Positions 8,433-17,617 of a stretch of 64,000 bases of DNA are shown here, piece after piece. The notes beneath the pieces were generated by a model. It did no database searches, was not told where the DNA came from, and saw nothing but the letters and a program-made list of their open reading frames with translations. Both the position numbers and the translations under genes were made by a program. Positions within the stretch are counted from its first letter, which is position 1. The number at the start of each line of letters is the position of its first letter. The DNA is from Gammaproteobacteria bacterium (GTDB lineage: Bacteria; Pseudomonadota; Gammaproteobacteria; Steroidobacterales; Foliamicaceae). The DNA is taken from the NCBI GenBank assembly GCA_026708965.1, contig JAPOTY010000016.1, forward strand, positions 43,279 to 107,278, read 5' to 3'.

Positions 8433-10181
8433 TTACATGCTCCTCGGGGCGGAAACGCCCAGCAAACCCAGTCCGTTTCGCAGAACCTGCCCGCCGGCCT
8501 GCGCCAGCCCAAGCCGCGCGGAGCGCAGTTCCGGTTCCGCGTCCAGCACCTTGCAATGGTTGTACCAGCCGTGGAACGCCTGGGCCAGGCTAATCAGATA
8601 ATGCGCCACGATCTGCGGCGCCCTCTGAACCGCCGCCTGCTCAACGGTTTCCGGCAGCCGGGCCAAAGCCAGCATCAGGTCGATTTCCCGGCGGTGGGTG
8701 AGCAGGCTGGCATGCGCGGCGGATTCATCCATGGAGAACGAAAGGCCGCGGTCCGCCATTTTCCCCAACAGGCTTGCGATGCGGGCATGGGCATACTGCA
8801 CGTAGTACACGGGGTTGTCGCTGGACCGGCGCTTGGCGAGATCGAGGTCGAAATCAAGATGCTGTTCTCCTGCCCGGGATACATAAAAGAAACGCGCCGC
8901 ATCCACGCCCACTTCTTCGCGCAGACTCCGCAAGGTCTCGAATTCGCCCCCGCGCGTGGACATGGCCACACGCTGTCCCCCGCGGAGCAGCGCAACGAAC
9001 TGCACCAGCCTCACCTCAAGGCAGGAGGGCGGTTCGCCCAGCGCTTCCAAGCCTGCGCGAACCCTGTTCACGTAGCCGTGGTGATCGGCGCCCAGCACGT
9101 CCAGCAACAGGTCCGCGCCGCGCTTGCGCTTGGCGTAATGATAGGCGATATCGGAGGCGAAATAGGTGCTGCGGCCATCCGCCCGCACCACTACGCGGTT
9201 CTTTTCGTCGCCATAGCGCTCGGCCGGAAACCATAATGCGCCTTCGTGCCGGTAGGTTATCCCTTCAAGCTCAAGGCGCTTGAGGCACTCATCGATTTTA
9301 CCGGCGGCCACCAGCTCCCGTTCGGACTGCCAGTTATCGAAGCGCACCCCGAACTGTTCCAGGTCTTCGCGGATATCCTCAAGCACCCAGCCGCCTGCGG
9401 CGCGGGCGATTTCCGAAAACAGCGCGTCTCCCAGGCATTCGCGGGCGGCTTCAATCAGGGCATCAAGGTAGCGGTCCGCCTCGCCGTTGCCGCCCGCCTG
9501 CTTGTCAGGCCAAGCCATGCCCTTCCGCGCCGCTTCGGCGGACACGGGAAGCTCATCGGCCATCCGCCCCGCCAGATTGCCGATGTATTCGCCGCGGTAG
9601 GCGCCTTCAGGAAAGGCTTCCACGCCCGTGGCTCGTTCCACCATGCGCAGCCAAACCGACAGGCCCAGCACGGACAGTTGCCGGCCCGCGTCGTTGACGT
9701 AGTACTCGCGCCATACCTCGTGCCCGGTGGCCTCGAGCAGCCGGGCTAGGCTATCCCCGATCGCCGCGTGGCGGCCGTGCCCCACATGCAGGGGGCCGGT
9801 GGGATTGGCCGACACGAATTCCACCAGCACCCTGCGCTTGGCGCCGAAATCGCTGCATCCGTAGGCATCGCCTCGACGGGCGATCCACTGCAGTTCGGAC
9901 TGCAATGCGCCGGGGGCCAGCCAGATATTGATAAAGCCGGGAGCGGCGATTTCAACCCGATCGATGAGCTGATTTGCGGGCAATGCGGCGACGATATCTG
10001 CTGCGATATCGACCGGCTTTCGCTTCAACTTGCCCGCCAGCTGCATCGCCGCGTTGGATGCGTAGTGGCCGTTGCGCGAATCCCGCGCCTGCTCCAGCCC
10101 GGCATGGCGGAGCGTGCGCGCATGGTCTCCGGCCACCCGGCGCAGAGCTTGGTCAAGTAGGTTGCCGAGCGCTTGCTTCAT
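8433..10181 (-). CDS. argS: arginyl-tRNA synthetase
   Basis: Class I aminoacyl-tRNA synthetase charging tRNA-Arg, 582 aa, full length. The HIGH signature appears as NPTGPLHVGHGRHAAIGDSL at about residues 120-140. The KMSKS-equivalent is AMSTRGGEF (around residue 405), as normal for ArgRS. The C-terminal anticodon-binding helical domain ends in NGLGLLGVSAPRSM. It is followed at 3 bp by the SPOR gene, forming an operon. Confidence 0.96.
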   Translation of the reverse strand: MKQALGNLLDQALRRVAGDHARTLRHAGLEQARDSRNGHYASNAAMQLAGKLKRKPVDIAADIVAALPANQLIDRVEIAAPGFINIWLAPGALQSELQWIARRGDAYGCSDFGAKRRVLVEFVSANPTGPLHVGHGRHAAIGDSLARLLEATGHEVWREYYVNDAGRQLSVLGLSVWLRMVERATGVEAFPEGAYRGEYIGNLAGRMADELPVSAEAARKGMAWPDKQAGGNGEADRYLDALIEAARECLGDALFSEIARAAGGWVLEDIREDLEQFGVRFDNWQSERELVAAGKIDECLKRLELEGITYRHEGALWFPAERYGDEKNRVVVRADGRSTYFASDIAYHYAKRKRGADLLLDVLGADHHGYVNRVRAGLEALGEPPSCLEVRLVQFVALLRGGQRVAMSTRGGEFETLRSLREEVGVDAARFFYVSRAGEQHLDFDLDLAKRRSSDNPVYYVQYAHARIASLLGKMADRGLSFSMDESAAHASLLTHRREIDLMLALARLPETVEQAAVQRAPQIVAHYLISLAQAFHGWYNHCKVLDAEPELRSARLGLAQAGGQVLRNGLGLLGVSAPRSM

Positions 10182-10342
10182 GGCGGGGCCGCAGTGAATT
10201 GATTCGGCTAGTGGGCCACCCTGCGGTCAAGGGTTTTCGGGTGCTATTGGACGGTCAAAAAGGAGCAGCGTTGCCCCTAGGCTGGTTGACGGCACCGGGA
10301 TTGTCACCGTTGCATTATAACGCCACTTGCGGCGGCGTGTTT

Positions 10343-10383
10343 CGCCCGAACAGCGCAATCAAAAAACTGCGGCTGTTCGGGCG
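10343..10383. repeat. 12-bp perfect inverted repeat
   Basis: Arms CGCCCGAACAGC (10343-10354) and GCTGTTCGGGCG (10372-10383) flank a 17-nt loop containing an A6 run. It lies in the 251-bp stretch upstream of argS and downstream of the receptor remnant. It lacks a T-tract beyond either arm, so it is a hairpin of uncertain role, possibly the terminator left behind by the degraded receptor gene. Nothing else is recognisable in 10182-10432. Confidence 0.4.
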
Positions 10384-10432
10384 ATTCGCATCGTCCGGCT
10401 TCCCGCAGGGGGAAGCGCGGATGTTGCTTTAA

Positions 10433-10678
10433 CTACAGGCGGTAGCGGAAGGTCATTCCGGCGCGGCGCTTCTCGGGCAGGGTAAGGCCGATGGCCCGGT
10501 CGAACCCGAAGATGAACGGACCGCCGTAGGCGCTGTCCACGTAGCGGATCAGGGCCGGGCTGGTGTCATTGTCGAGCGCGTTGTCAATCCACATGTGCCT
10601 GAGCCCGCACACACTGCTGTCCCAACAATAGCCGACGGGTTGGGAGGGCGCATCACGCCACTTCGGGAACACCTGCAA
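10433..10678 (-). pseudogene. C-terminal remnant of a TonB-dependent receptor
   Basis: An 81-codon frame whose last ~55 residues resemble the final strands of a TonB-dependent receptor barrel: MWIDNALDNDTSPALIRYVD, then LTLPEKRRAGMTFRYRL, ending in an aromatic residue as outer-membrane proteins do. No plug or remaining barrel is present. It sits directly beyond the terminator of the intact receptor gene, on the same strand. The end sequence differs from that receptor, so it is probably a leftover of another family member rather than a recent duplicate. The first ~25 codons have no receptor similarity that I can see. Confidence 0.6.
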
Positions 10679-10702
10679 TGGGGGATTGCCTGCGCCGTAC
10701 AG

Positions 10703-10734
10703 AAAACGGGCGGCTTGAAGCAGCCGCCCGTTTT
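10703..10734 (-). terminator. bidirectional Rho-independent terminator
   Basis: A 13-bp perfect stem: AAAACGGGCGGCT (10703-10715) pairs with AGCCGCCCGTTTT (10722-10734) around a 6-nt loop. Both strands end in a T-run. It lies 24 bp after the stop of the full-length receptor gene and would end that transcript. Confidence 0.85.
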
Positions 10735-10757
10735 AGGCTTTGTGGTTTTTCTGCGGA

Positions 10758-13052
10758 TTAGCTTTCGCCGAAGCGCGCCTGCAGGGTCACGCCCACTTGC
10801 CGCGGATCAGGCAGGGTGAGCGAGAAGCCATAGCCCCTGCCTCTGGCTGTGAAATCGCTGAACCGCGTCGCCGCGAGAACCGCGTCGCTGTCAGTCACGT
10901 TCTCCACCCACGCCATGATGGTGTAGCAATCGTTGCGCCATCCGCCGCGGAGATTGCCTATCACTTCGGATTGGGTCTTCGCCAAGTTATGCACCCAGGC
11001 GAAAGTGCTGTCCTGATAGGAGGAATCCATCCTGCCGAACCATTCGCCGCCATTGCCTGCGGGCATGGTGAAGGCTAGGGAAAGCGTTGCCGAGTTGCGC
11101 GGGCTCAAAGCCAGTTCGCCGCCCGCCGCGTCGCGAAAGCCGAAGGTGTTCGCGAAGTTTGATTCCTCGTATTTCCTGATCTTGGTGCGGTTGTAGTTGT
11201 AGGCGAATTGGACGCTCCACATCTCAGTGAGGGCGTAGCCCAAGCTCAATTCGCTGCCGTAGATTTCGGTGTTGCCCGAACCGGAATAATCGATCTGCAT
11301 TCCGTCTACTACCCCGTTGTTCATATCGTCGTCGTCATACACGCCATCGCCGTTCACGTCCACATCGGGCAAGAAAGTTCTGAAGCGCTGGTTGGTCCAG
11401 TCCGAGGTGAAAAAGCCCGCGTTGACGAACCCCCGACCGTTGGCGAAAGTGTGCCTGATGCCCAGCTCCCAGTTTTCCAGCTTGCCTTCAGGAATTTGAA
11501 TGCCCACCCCGTTCGCCTCCTGAAAAACCTGGGCTGCCGAAGGCGCCATCTGGGCGATTTCCGTATTGAATCCGCCGGCGGTATTGCCCTCGGAGTAGCT
11601 TGCGAAGACCATGGTGTTTTCATAAAGCTGATAGTCCAGAGTCACCCGGGGCGTGGTGGAACTGAAGGTGTCGGCCAGCGCGATTTCGCCCCCGCCCACC
11701 TGCATGACTGACCGGCCGTTGTCTAAGTCCTCTTCGGCGCGGCGCACTTCGAGGCCAAGAGTTAACTGTTCGGTCACGTCATAGGAAACGCTTCCGAACA
11801 GGGCGGTGTTGGTGACCATCCGGTCCGGAGATGGGGTTACTCTGAAAATGCCTCTTCTGAAGACGGCGAAGCCTCCGCTTGCGTCGCCGTAAGTGAGATC
11901 AAGGTAATAGGCGCCGAGCATCCAGCGCAGCGCCTCGTCCTGCGCTGAGTTCAGCCGCAGCTCCTGAGAGAATGCGGTGTCCTTCCACGCGCCGTACTCC
12001 CAGAGTTGGCCGGGAATGAAAACTCGCATTCTTTCCAGCTCTTCGCTGACATAGCCGGTTATCGAACTCAGGGTGTAGCCGCCCAGCTCGGCGGTCACCT
12101 CCAGACTGTTGAGATTGACTTCGCGCTCAAGCCCAAAGCTTTCCTTGGGCCAGGTCGCGCCTGCAATGTTTAAGTCAACGGTGGTGTTAATCGACTGGTT
12201 CGGCAAGCCGTCGCGACTGAGGGTGCCGCAGTAATACCTAGCTCTCCCTCCCCCCCACGGCCCGCAATTATTCTCGCCGTGCAACTGCATGTAGCGCACG
12301 CCCGGACCGTCGTCGTCGTTCGACCAGAGTGAGCGGAATTTAACGGCAACCGTGTCCGAAGGCGTGGCGTAGAGCGTGAGGCTCAAGGCATTGGTTTCTT
12401 GGGCGCCCAAGGCATCGCTGTCCGGATGCTCGTTGTCCCAACCGCCATCGTAGCTGAAGATGCGCCCGGATAAACGGTAATAAAGCCTGTCGGCCACGAT
12501 CGACCCTTCCACGCTGCCGCCCGCATCCATGCGCCCGTCTTGGCCTGCGGTGAGGCTGGCATCGGCGGCGAACTGGTCGCCGGGCGTTTTGGTGATGTAG
12601 TTCACCGCGCCGCCGAACGTGGCGCGACCGAAGAAGGCGCTTTGCGGGCCTTTAACCACTTCGACCCGCTCCACATCGTTCATGGATACCCACTGGCTGC
12701 TGCCGCTTAGGTAGATGCCGTCCACAAATGCCGATGCCAACTGCTGGGATCGGTCCGTGGTTGAATTATCCATTCCCCGGAATTTGAGCGCCGGGTCGGA
12801 CCGGTCGCCGAAAGTGTTGGACATGTGCAGTCCCGGGGTGAAGGTCACGATGTCCTCAATGCCGATGATGCCCTGAGCTTCGATGTCCTCGCTGGTGAAT
12901 GCCGAAATGCTCAGCGGAACCTCTTGGATGGACTCGCCGACTTTGCGGGCCGTGACAATGATTTCCTCCATGTCCTGGCCGAAGGCGGCGCCGGAGGCCG
13001 CTAATCCCAGCGGCACCAGCGAGAGCGTTGCAAGAATATGCTTGGATTGCAT
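10758..13052 (-). CDS. TonB-dependent outer-membrane receptor
   Basis: 764 aa. Signal peptide at about residues 1-25, followed at once by a TonB box/plug start (EEIIVTARKVGESIQEVPLS). The plug domain continues through DIVTFTPGLHMSN and VERVEVVKGPQSAFFGRATFGGAVNYITK, with a 22-strand barrel after that, ending in LQARFGES. This is the siderophore/small-molecule (FepA-like) type rather than SusC. The ligand is unknown. A secreted sulfatase is encoded 213 bp upstream on the same strand, which suggests, but does not show, a sulfated or sulfonated substrate. Confidence 0.9.
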   Translation of the reverse strand: MQSKHILATLSLVPLGLAASGAAFGQDMEEIIVTARKVGESIQEVPLSISAFTSEDIEAQGIIGIEDIVTFTPGLHMSNTFGDRSDPALKFRGMDNSTTDRSQQLASAFVDGIYLSGSSQWVSMNDVERVEVVKGPQSAFFGRATFGGAVNYITKTPGDQFAADASLTAGQDGRMDAGGSVEGSIVADRLYYRLSGRIFSYDGGWDNEHPDSDALGAQETNALSLTLYATPSDTVAVKFRSLWSNDDDGPGVRYMQLHGENNCGPWGGGRARYYCGTLSRDGLPNQSINTTVDLNIAGATWPKESFGLEREVNLNSLEVTAELGGYTLSSITGYVSEELERMRVFIPGQLWEYGAWKDTAFSQELRLNSAQDEALRWMLGAYYLDLTYGDASGGFAVFRRGIFRVTPSPDRMVTNTALFGSVSYDVTEQLTLGLEVRRAEEDLDNGRSVMQVGGGEIALADTFSSTTPRVTLDYQLYENTMVFASYSEGNTAGGFNTEIAQMAPSAAQVFQEANGVGIQIPEGKLENWELGIRHTFANGRGFVNAGFFTSDWTNQRFRTFLPDVDVNGDGVYDDDDMNNGVVDGMQIDYSGSGNTEIYGSELSLGYALTEMWSVQFAYNYNRTKIRKYEESNFANTFGFRDAAGGELALSPRNSATLSLAFTMPAGNGGEWFGRMDSSYQDSTFAWVHNLAKTQSEVIGNLRGGWRNDCYTIMAWVENVTDSDAVLAATRFSDFTARGRGYGFSLTLPDPRQVGVTLQARFGES

Positions 13053-13264
13053 GGCGCTTCCCCCATAGAAAGCAAAATTTCCGCGCTGATTCTACCACGA
13101 GGCTGCCGGAATCCGGCTTTAATTAATTTGGGGACGGTTCAGGCGGCCTGAGTACGCAATCTGGCGCTTCGCTGCCGACTCCACTTTTACGCAATCCCGC
13201 GCTTCGGGCACAATCACGTTTCAACAAGCACAGGCGTTGCGGCGCAGCCGAGCCGGCAGGGCAG

Positions 13265-14617
13265 TCATCTTAATGAACAGGGCAATGGTTTTGGCGGCAT
13301 GCGCCGTGCTGAATCCGGCGGCGGCTCTTGCGCTGCGGGCTCGAGTTCGCGTTGCGCCCGCTGGAGCAGGGCTTGCATTGCGTTCCATTGGTCCGGGCGG
13401 CGGGCCGCCACGCTGTAGCGTTCGGCCGGGTCTTTCCGCATGTCGAACAATAGCCGGATGCCGTGCTCCGGCAACAGGCGCTCGATATTCCGGTAGTTGG
13501 CGCGCGCCACGATTCTCCAGTCCTGCGTGCGCACTGCGGCGATGCGGTCGTGATTGAAGAAATACAGCGCCTCGTGAGGCGTTGCCGCGGTTTCGCCGAT
13601 AAGAACCGGGAGGATATTGCGGCCGTCCAGCACCAGCCCCTCGGGCATCGATAGGCTCGCAATCGCAGCGATGGTGGGGAACAGGTCGATATTCATGGCC
13701 AAGGCGCCCGCCGCCTTTCCCGGCTCGATGCGACCGGGCCAGCGCGCGATAAACGGCACCCGGTAGCCGCCCTCCCAGGAGGTGCCCTTGCCGCCGCGCA
13801 ACCCGCCTGGGCTGCCTTCCGGGAACGGCCCGTTATCGCTGGTGAACACGATGAAGGTGTTGTCCGCAAGGCCTTCCCGCTCAACGGCGCCGAGCACTTG
13901 CCCCACGCTCCAGTCCAGCTCCTCCACCACATCGCCATAGGTTCCCGCCCGGGAAGAACCGGCAAAGGCCGGAGATGCGGCCAGCGGGATATGCGGCGCC
14001 GTGTGCGACAGCCACAGGAAGAACGATTGGCCGGCGCTCTGCCGGATAAAACGCACGGCTTCCTCCGTGAAGCGCCGGGTGAGGGCGGCTTGCAGCATGG
14101 GCTCGGCGGCGGCGCTGCCATTGCGATACAGCGGCTGCTCCACGTCATTGGGGTGGAGCAAGCCGAAGAATTCATCGAACCCTTGGGCGTTGGGCTGCTG
14201 GGCCTCGCTATGGTGGCCTAAGTGCCATTTCCCGATCAGCCCGGTGCGGTAGCCGTGCGCCCGGAGCAGCGCTGCGATCGTGACCGTGCCAGCCGGCAAG
14301 CCTCTTTCGTCGTTAACGGTGATCGTGCCTTCCGCCAGGCCGGAGCGGACGGCGTAACGGCCTGTCAGCAGTCCCGCCCGCGATGGCGTGCAAACGTTGC
14401 CGCTGGCGTGGAAGTCGGTGAGCCGCATGCCCTCCGCCGCCATTCGGTCGATGCTCGGCGTTTGCACGAGGGCGGCGCCGTAAGCGCCCACATCCCCGTA
14501 GCCCAGGTCGTCCGCCAGGATCAGGATGATATTGGGAGAGGCTGCCTGCGCGCCGGGGGCAGGGCCGCCGAGCAACGCCGCGGTGGCGATGATGAATAGG
14601 TGAGCAAGGCGTTTCAT
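13265..14617 (-). CDS. secreted arylsulfatase-type sulfatase
   Basis: 450 aa type I sulfatase with an N-terminal signal peptide (about residues 1-25). Metal-binding NIILILADDLGYGDVGAYG is followed by the maturation signature CTPSRAGLLTGR, whose Cys would be converted to formylglycine (C-x-P/A-x-R). IGKWHLGH and the late FTSDNGPF region complete the metal site. It hydrolyses sulfate esters in the periplasm or outside the cell. A SUMF1-fold protein is encoded at 25 kb but lacks the catalytic cysteines, so the activating enzyme must be elsewhere. Same strand as the TonB receptor. Confidence 0.9.
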   Translation of the reverse strand: MKRLAHLFIIATAALLGGPAPGAQAASPNIILILADDLGYGDVGAYGAALVQTPSIDRMAAEGMRLTDFHASGNVCTPSRAGLLTGRYAVRSGLAEGTITVNDERGLPAGTVTIAALLRAHGYRTGLIGKWHLGHHSEAQQPNAQGFDEFFGLLHPNDVEQPLYRNGSAAAEPMLQAALTRRFTEEAVRFIRQSAGQSFFLWLSHTAPHIPLAASPAFAGSSRAGTYGDVVEELDWSVGQVLGAVEREGLADNTFIVFTSDNGPFPEGSPGGLRGGKGTSWEGGYRVPFIARWPGRIEPGKAAGALAMNIDLFPTIAAIASLSMPEGLVLDGRNILPVLIGETAATPHEALYFFNHDRIAAVRTQDWRIVARANYRNIERLLPEHGIRLLFDMRKDPAERYSVAARRPDQWNAMQALLQRAQRELEPAAQEPPPDSARRMPPKPLPCSLR

Positions 14618-14832
14618 CGCGCCGCAGGCCCTTGTAACGGTATGAATCGCTCCCGGCTCGCCGGGAGCGGATGGATACTAACAGCTTCATCAATCCGGGA
14701 AGCTCGGCGGCGCCTCGGGCCATACGCCCGGCAGGGCGGATTCCATTTTTCGGCGCCTGCCTTGCGGCCCCCGGAGCGCTGCCGCAATGGGCTATTCTTG
14801 CGGCCTGCAAGCGTTATCGGGTAAAGAGCGCG

Positions 14833-16041
14833 ATGTTTGTTGTTGACGTGCTGCGCCAAGCGGTGGAGTCCATCGGCGCCAGCCTGTTCCGTGCCCTGCT
14901 GACCATGCTGGGCATGATTATCGGCGTGGCGGCGGTGGTGACCATGGTTTCCCTGGGCACAGGCGCCCAGCGCGCGGTGGAAGAGCAGATGGAGGCGTTG
15001 GGGGCGGATATTCTGGCCGTCACCAACTCGCAGCGCCGGTTTTGGGGCGTGGCGCTGGAAAACAGCAGCCTTGGTTCCGACGACGCCCTGGCCCTGCGCC
15101 GCGATGGCCGCCACCTCGGCGCGGTGGTGCCCAAGATCACGCAACGCCTGCAATTGGAGTTCGGCAATCGCAACGCCCGGGTGGAGATGGTGGGCACCAC
15201 CTCGGAGTACGCCCCTCTGCACCGCTATGAGCTGGCTATGGGGCGCATGTTCGTTCCCGCCGAAGAGCAAGCGCGGCTGCGCGTGGCGGTGCTTGGCAGC
15301 GAGGTGCCGGAGCGCCTGGAAACAAGCGCCGGGGAATTGCTCGACAGAAACGTGCAGTTGGCCGGCACGCCGTTCAAGGTGATCGGCGTGATGGAGGAAG
15401 CAGGCTCGGCGGGAATGCAAAATCCCAACGACGATGTGCTGATCCCGCTGCCCACTGCGCAGTACCGCGTGACCGGCAGCGACCGGCTCGACAGCATGGA
15501 TGTTCAGATCAAAGAAGGCTCGGCGGTCGAGCAGGCGCTGGTGGATATAGAACGAATCCTGCGCCGCGAACACCGCATCCGCCCGGGCGAGGATAACGAC
15601 TTCGGGATCCTCGATCGCAGACAGTTCCTGGAAGTTCGTCAGGAGACGGCGCGCATCTTCGCGCTGCTGCTGCCCGCCATCGCCGGGGTGAGCCTAGTGG
15701 TGGGCGGCATCGGCATTATGAATATCATGCTGGTGACAGTGGCCGAACGCACGCGGGAAATCGGCGTCCGCCGGGCCATCGGCGCCACCCGCGGCGCCAT
15801 CATGTGGCAGATCCTGGTGGAATCCTCCCTGCTTTGCCTGCTCGGCGGGCTGCTGGGGGTGGCGTGCGGCTGGGCCGTTTCGGAACTATTGGCGCAATTC
15901 TTCAACTGGCAGACGGTAGTGGCAGCGGAAGCGGTGCTTTTCGGGCTGGGATGCAGCCTCGCGATCGGAGTGGTGTTCGGCCTCTGGCCCGCCCGCCGCG
16001 CCGCCACCCTCGACCCTATCGAAGCCCTTCGCCACGAGTGA
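14833..16041 (+). CDS. MacB/FtsX-like ABC transporter permease
   Basis: 402 aa from ATG 14833; upstream in-frame codons have no family similarity. One N-terminal membrane segment (LFRALLTMLGMIIGVAAVVTMVS) precedes a large periplasmic MacB-PCD-type domain (about residues 45-260). Three C-terminal segments form the FtsX domain, including GGIGIMNIMLVTVAERTREIGVRRAIGATRG. Such permeases act with a LolD-type ATPase and a membrane-fusion protein in mechanotransmission or export. Neither partner is adjacent, so it is an orphan here. Confidence 0.87.
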   Translation: MFVVDVLRQAVESIGASLFRALLTMLGMIIGVAAVVTMVSLGTGAQRAVEEQMEALGADILAVTNSQRRFWGVALENSSLGSDDALALRRDGRHLGAVVPKITQRLQLEFGNRNARVEMVGTTSEYAPLHRYELAMGRMFVPAEEQARLRVAVLGSEVPERLETSAGELLDRNVQLAGTPFKVIGVMEEAGSAGMQNPNDDVLIPLPTAQYRVTGSDRLDSMDVQIKEGSAVEQALVDIERILRREHRIRPGEDNDFGILDRRQFLEVRQETARIFALLLPAIAGVSLVVGGIGIMNIMLVTVAERTREIGVRRAIGATRGAIMWQILVESSLLCLLGGLLGVACGWAVSELLAQFFNWQTVVAAEAVLFGLGCSLAIGVVFGLWPARRAATLDPIEALRHE

Positions 16042-16142
16042 GCGCTCGGCGCTCACTCGCCGATGGCGCGGATCCGTTCCCTAACGGTTTGCCGCCTGCG
16101 CCCCGGCGTCGGCCAGAGGCCAGAAAGGAGGTATGATCCCTG

Positions 16143-16700
16143 TTGTCCGCCCAACAGGTTCCTTCCGTGACCGACGATGAACTGAAAGCGCTGGTTGCCG
16201 GTCTAGCCGCTGCGCAGGACCGCACCGATGCCCAGCTGGCGCGCACCGATGCCCAGCTGGCCGAGACCGCCGCCAAGCTGGACCGGCTGGCGGAAATGTA
16301 CGGCGGAGTGGGCAATAATCAAGGCGCGGCGGCCGAGGAGTTCTACTACAACAGCCTCAAGGCCGAGCCGGTGCTGGCCGGTGCGCGCTTCGACCTCATC
16401 GACAGGAACGTCACGCGCAGCCACGCCGGTTTGGAGGACGAGTTCGACCTGATTTTGGTCAATGGCCGGGAAGTGTTCGTGGTGGAAGTCAAGTACAAGG
16501 CGCACGAGAAGGACTTGGAGCGCTTGCTGGACAAGAAGGCGGTCAATTTCCGCAATTTGTTTCCGGAGCATGCGGGGCGGCGGCAGCGATTCGCGCTGGC
16601 CGCCTTCCATATCCATGACGAACTTAAGCAGGCGGCCTTTGAGCGTGGCGTGACCGTGCTGCAACGCAAAGGCGACGTGATCGAAACCCTCGCCGCCTGA
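16143..16700 (+). CDS. DUF3782-like coiled-coil / PD-(D/E)XK nuclease-fold protein
   Basis: 185 aa. A TTG start at 16143 is chosen because a strong AAAGGAGG lies about 10 bases upstream and no ATG fits the frame. The N-terminal 50 residues form a short coiled coil containing a duplicated heptad (RTDAQLA twice). The C-terminal half has a PD-(D/E)XK-like core, DEFDLILVNGREVFVVEVKYK, with the acidic residue, then Glu-x-Lys. Proteins of this shape are common but uncharacterised. A nuclease activity is inference from the motif only. Confidence 0.7.
   Translation: MSAQQVPSVTDDELKALVAGLAAAQDRTDAQLARTDAQLAETAAKLDRLAEMYGGVGNNQGAAAEEFYYNSLKAEPVLAGARFDLIDRNVTRSHAGLEDEFDLILVNGREVFVVEVKYKAHEKDLERLLDKKAVNFRNLFPEHAGRRQRFALAAFHIHDELKQAAFERGVTVLQRKGDVIETLAA
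16221..16262 (+). repeat. 21-bp tandem duplication inside a coiled-coil gene
   Basis: Two adjacent 21-bp copies (16221-16241 and 16242-16262) differ at one base and encode exactly one coiled-coil heptad each. It looks like a recent in-frame heptad expansion. Confidence 0.85.
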
Positions 16701-16822
16701 TCAATCGCCTCCCGGCCCCCCTCGGGCATTAGGTGTCTCCGCTTTATCACGAGGAAAGGCTGGCGATCTCATCCGGCGCGCTTTGGTTGATAGCGGTGCT
16801 TTGCTAGCCTACAGTATTGCCC

Positions 16823-17245
16823 ATGCGCGGAAAAGACACGGCGGCGCCTGTAACTGGACCTTTCGAGCGCGCGATCCGGCGTCTTGAAGAGGGGCTGGCG
16901 CGGTACCGTGAAGACACCAGCGATATCCAGATTCGCGATGGCCTGATTCAGCGTTTCGAGTTCACCTACGAGCTCGGGCACAAGGTGCTGAAGCGTTATC
17001 TCGAATACGTCTCCGCGAGCCCTGAGCAGTTCGACGAGATGACATTTCAAGATTTAATACGCACAGCGAACGAGCAGGGCCTGCTGCTGGGGGACTGGTC
17101 GGACTGGCGCCGCTTCCGCGAGATGCGCGCGCGAACAAGCCATGCCTACGCTGAGGATGCCGCAATCCTGGTTGTGGATGCCATTCCGCGCTTCATCGAG
17201 GAAGCGGCCTATCTGCGCGACAAGTTGAGGAAACGCCTCGCATGA
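16823..17245 (+). CDS. HEPN-family (HI0074/HepT-like) putative toxin
   Basis: 140 aa alpha-helical protein of the nucleotidyltransferase substrate-binding family (HI0074). The C-terminal RARTSHAY (from Arg102) fits the R-x4-H-x-Y signature of HepT RNase toxins, embedded in the family pattern W-R-x-F-R-E-M-R. An in-frame TTG lies six bases before the ATG. The next gene, encoding the MNT partner, starts 4 bp before its stop. In the characterised HepT-MntA systems the MNT enzyme AMPylates the HEPN tyrosine; the same logic is inferred here. Confidence 0.82.
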   Translation: MRGKDTAAPVTGPFERAIRRLEEGLARYREDTSDIQIRDGLIQRFEFTYELGHKVLKRYLEYVSASPEQFDEMTFQDLIRTANEQGLLLGDWSDWRRFREMRARTSHAYAEDAAILVVDAIPRFIEEAAYLRDKLRKRLA

Positions 17246-17559
17246 GAAACGCGCCGCCGAGCCTTGATCTTCGACCGGGGCATTGGGCGATCGTTCGAGA
17301 AATACTGCGCAAGCATGTGCCGGAACGCGAGGTCGTGGTTTTTGGCTCCCGCGCAACCGGAACCGCAAAAAAGTATTCGGACTTGGATATCGCCATTCTG
17401 GGCGATGAGCCTCTGTCGCTCGACACGATCGCCTCGATAGGCGAAGGCTTTGGGGAATCGGACCTTCCGTTTAAGGTTGATGTGGTCGATTGGGCCAGGG
17501 CCGACGAAGCGTTCCGCGCAATCATCCGCCGCGATGCCTTGGAAGTGCCTGCGGCCTGA
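17242..17559 (+). CDS. MNT-type minimal nucleotidyltransferase (MntA-like antitoxin)
   Basis: 105 aa. GSRATGTAKKYSDLDIAI (from Gly35) matches exactly the G-S-x10-D-x-D active site of minimal nucleotidyltransferases, with a later acidic residue in the FKVDVVDWA strand (Asp). ATGA overlap with the HEPN gene indicates translational coupling. Expected role: transfer AMP from ATP to the partner toxin's Tyr, keeping it inactive. Older annotation calls this pair HI0073/HI0074. Confidence 0.85.
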   Translation: MRNAPPSLDLRPGHWAIVREILRKHVPEREVVVFGSRATGTAKKYSDLDIAILGDEPLSLDTIASIGEGFGESDLPFKVDVVDWARADEAFRAIIRRDALEVPAA

Positions 17560-17617
17560 AGCCTCGCTTAGGCAAGAGCGGGTAATGAGCGGCGGCATGC
17601 CGTTGCTGCTGCGGTAT

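Noticed and set aside
9974..10432. Long plus-strand frame across the argS start
   Set aside because: It overlaps argS antisense, is Arg/Pro-rich and has no recognisable family features; a high-GC shadow.
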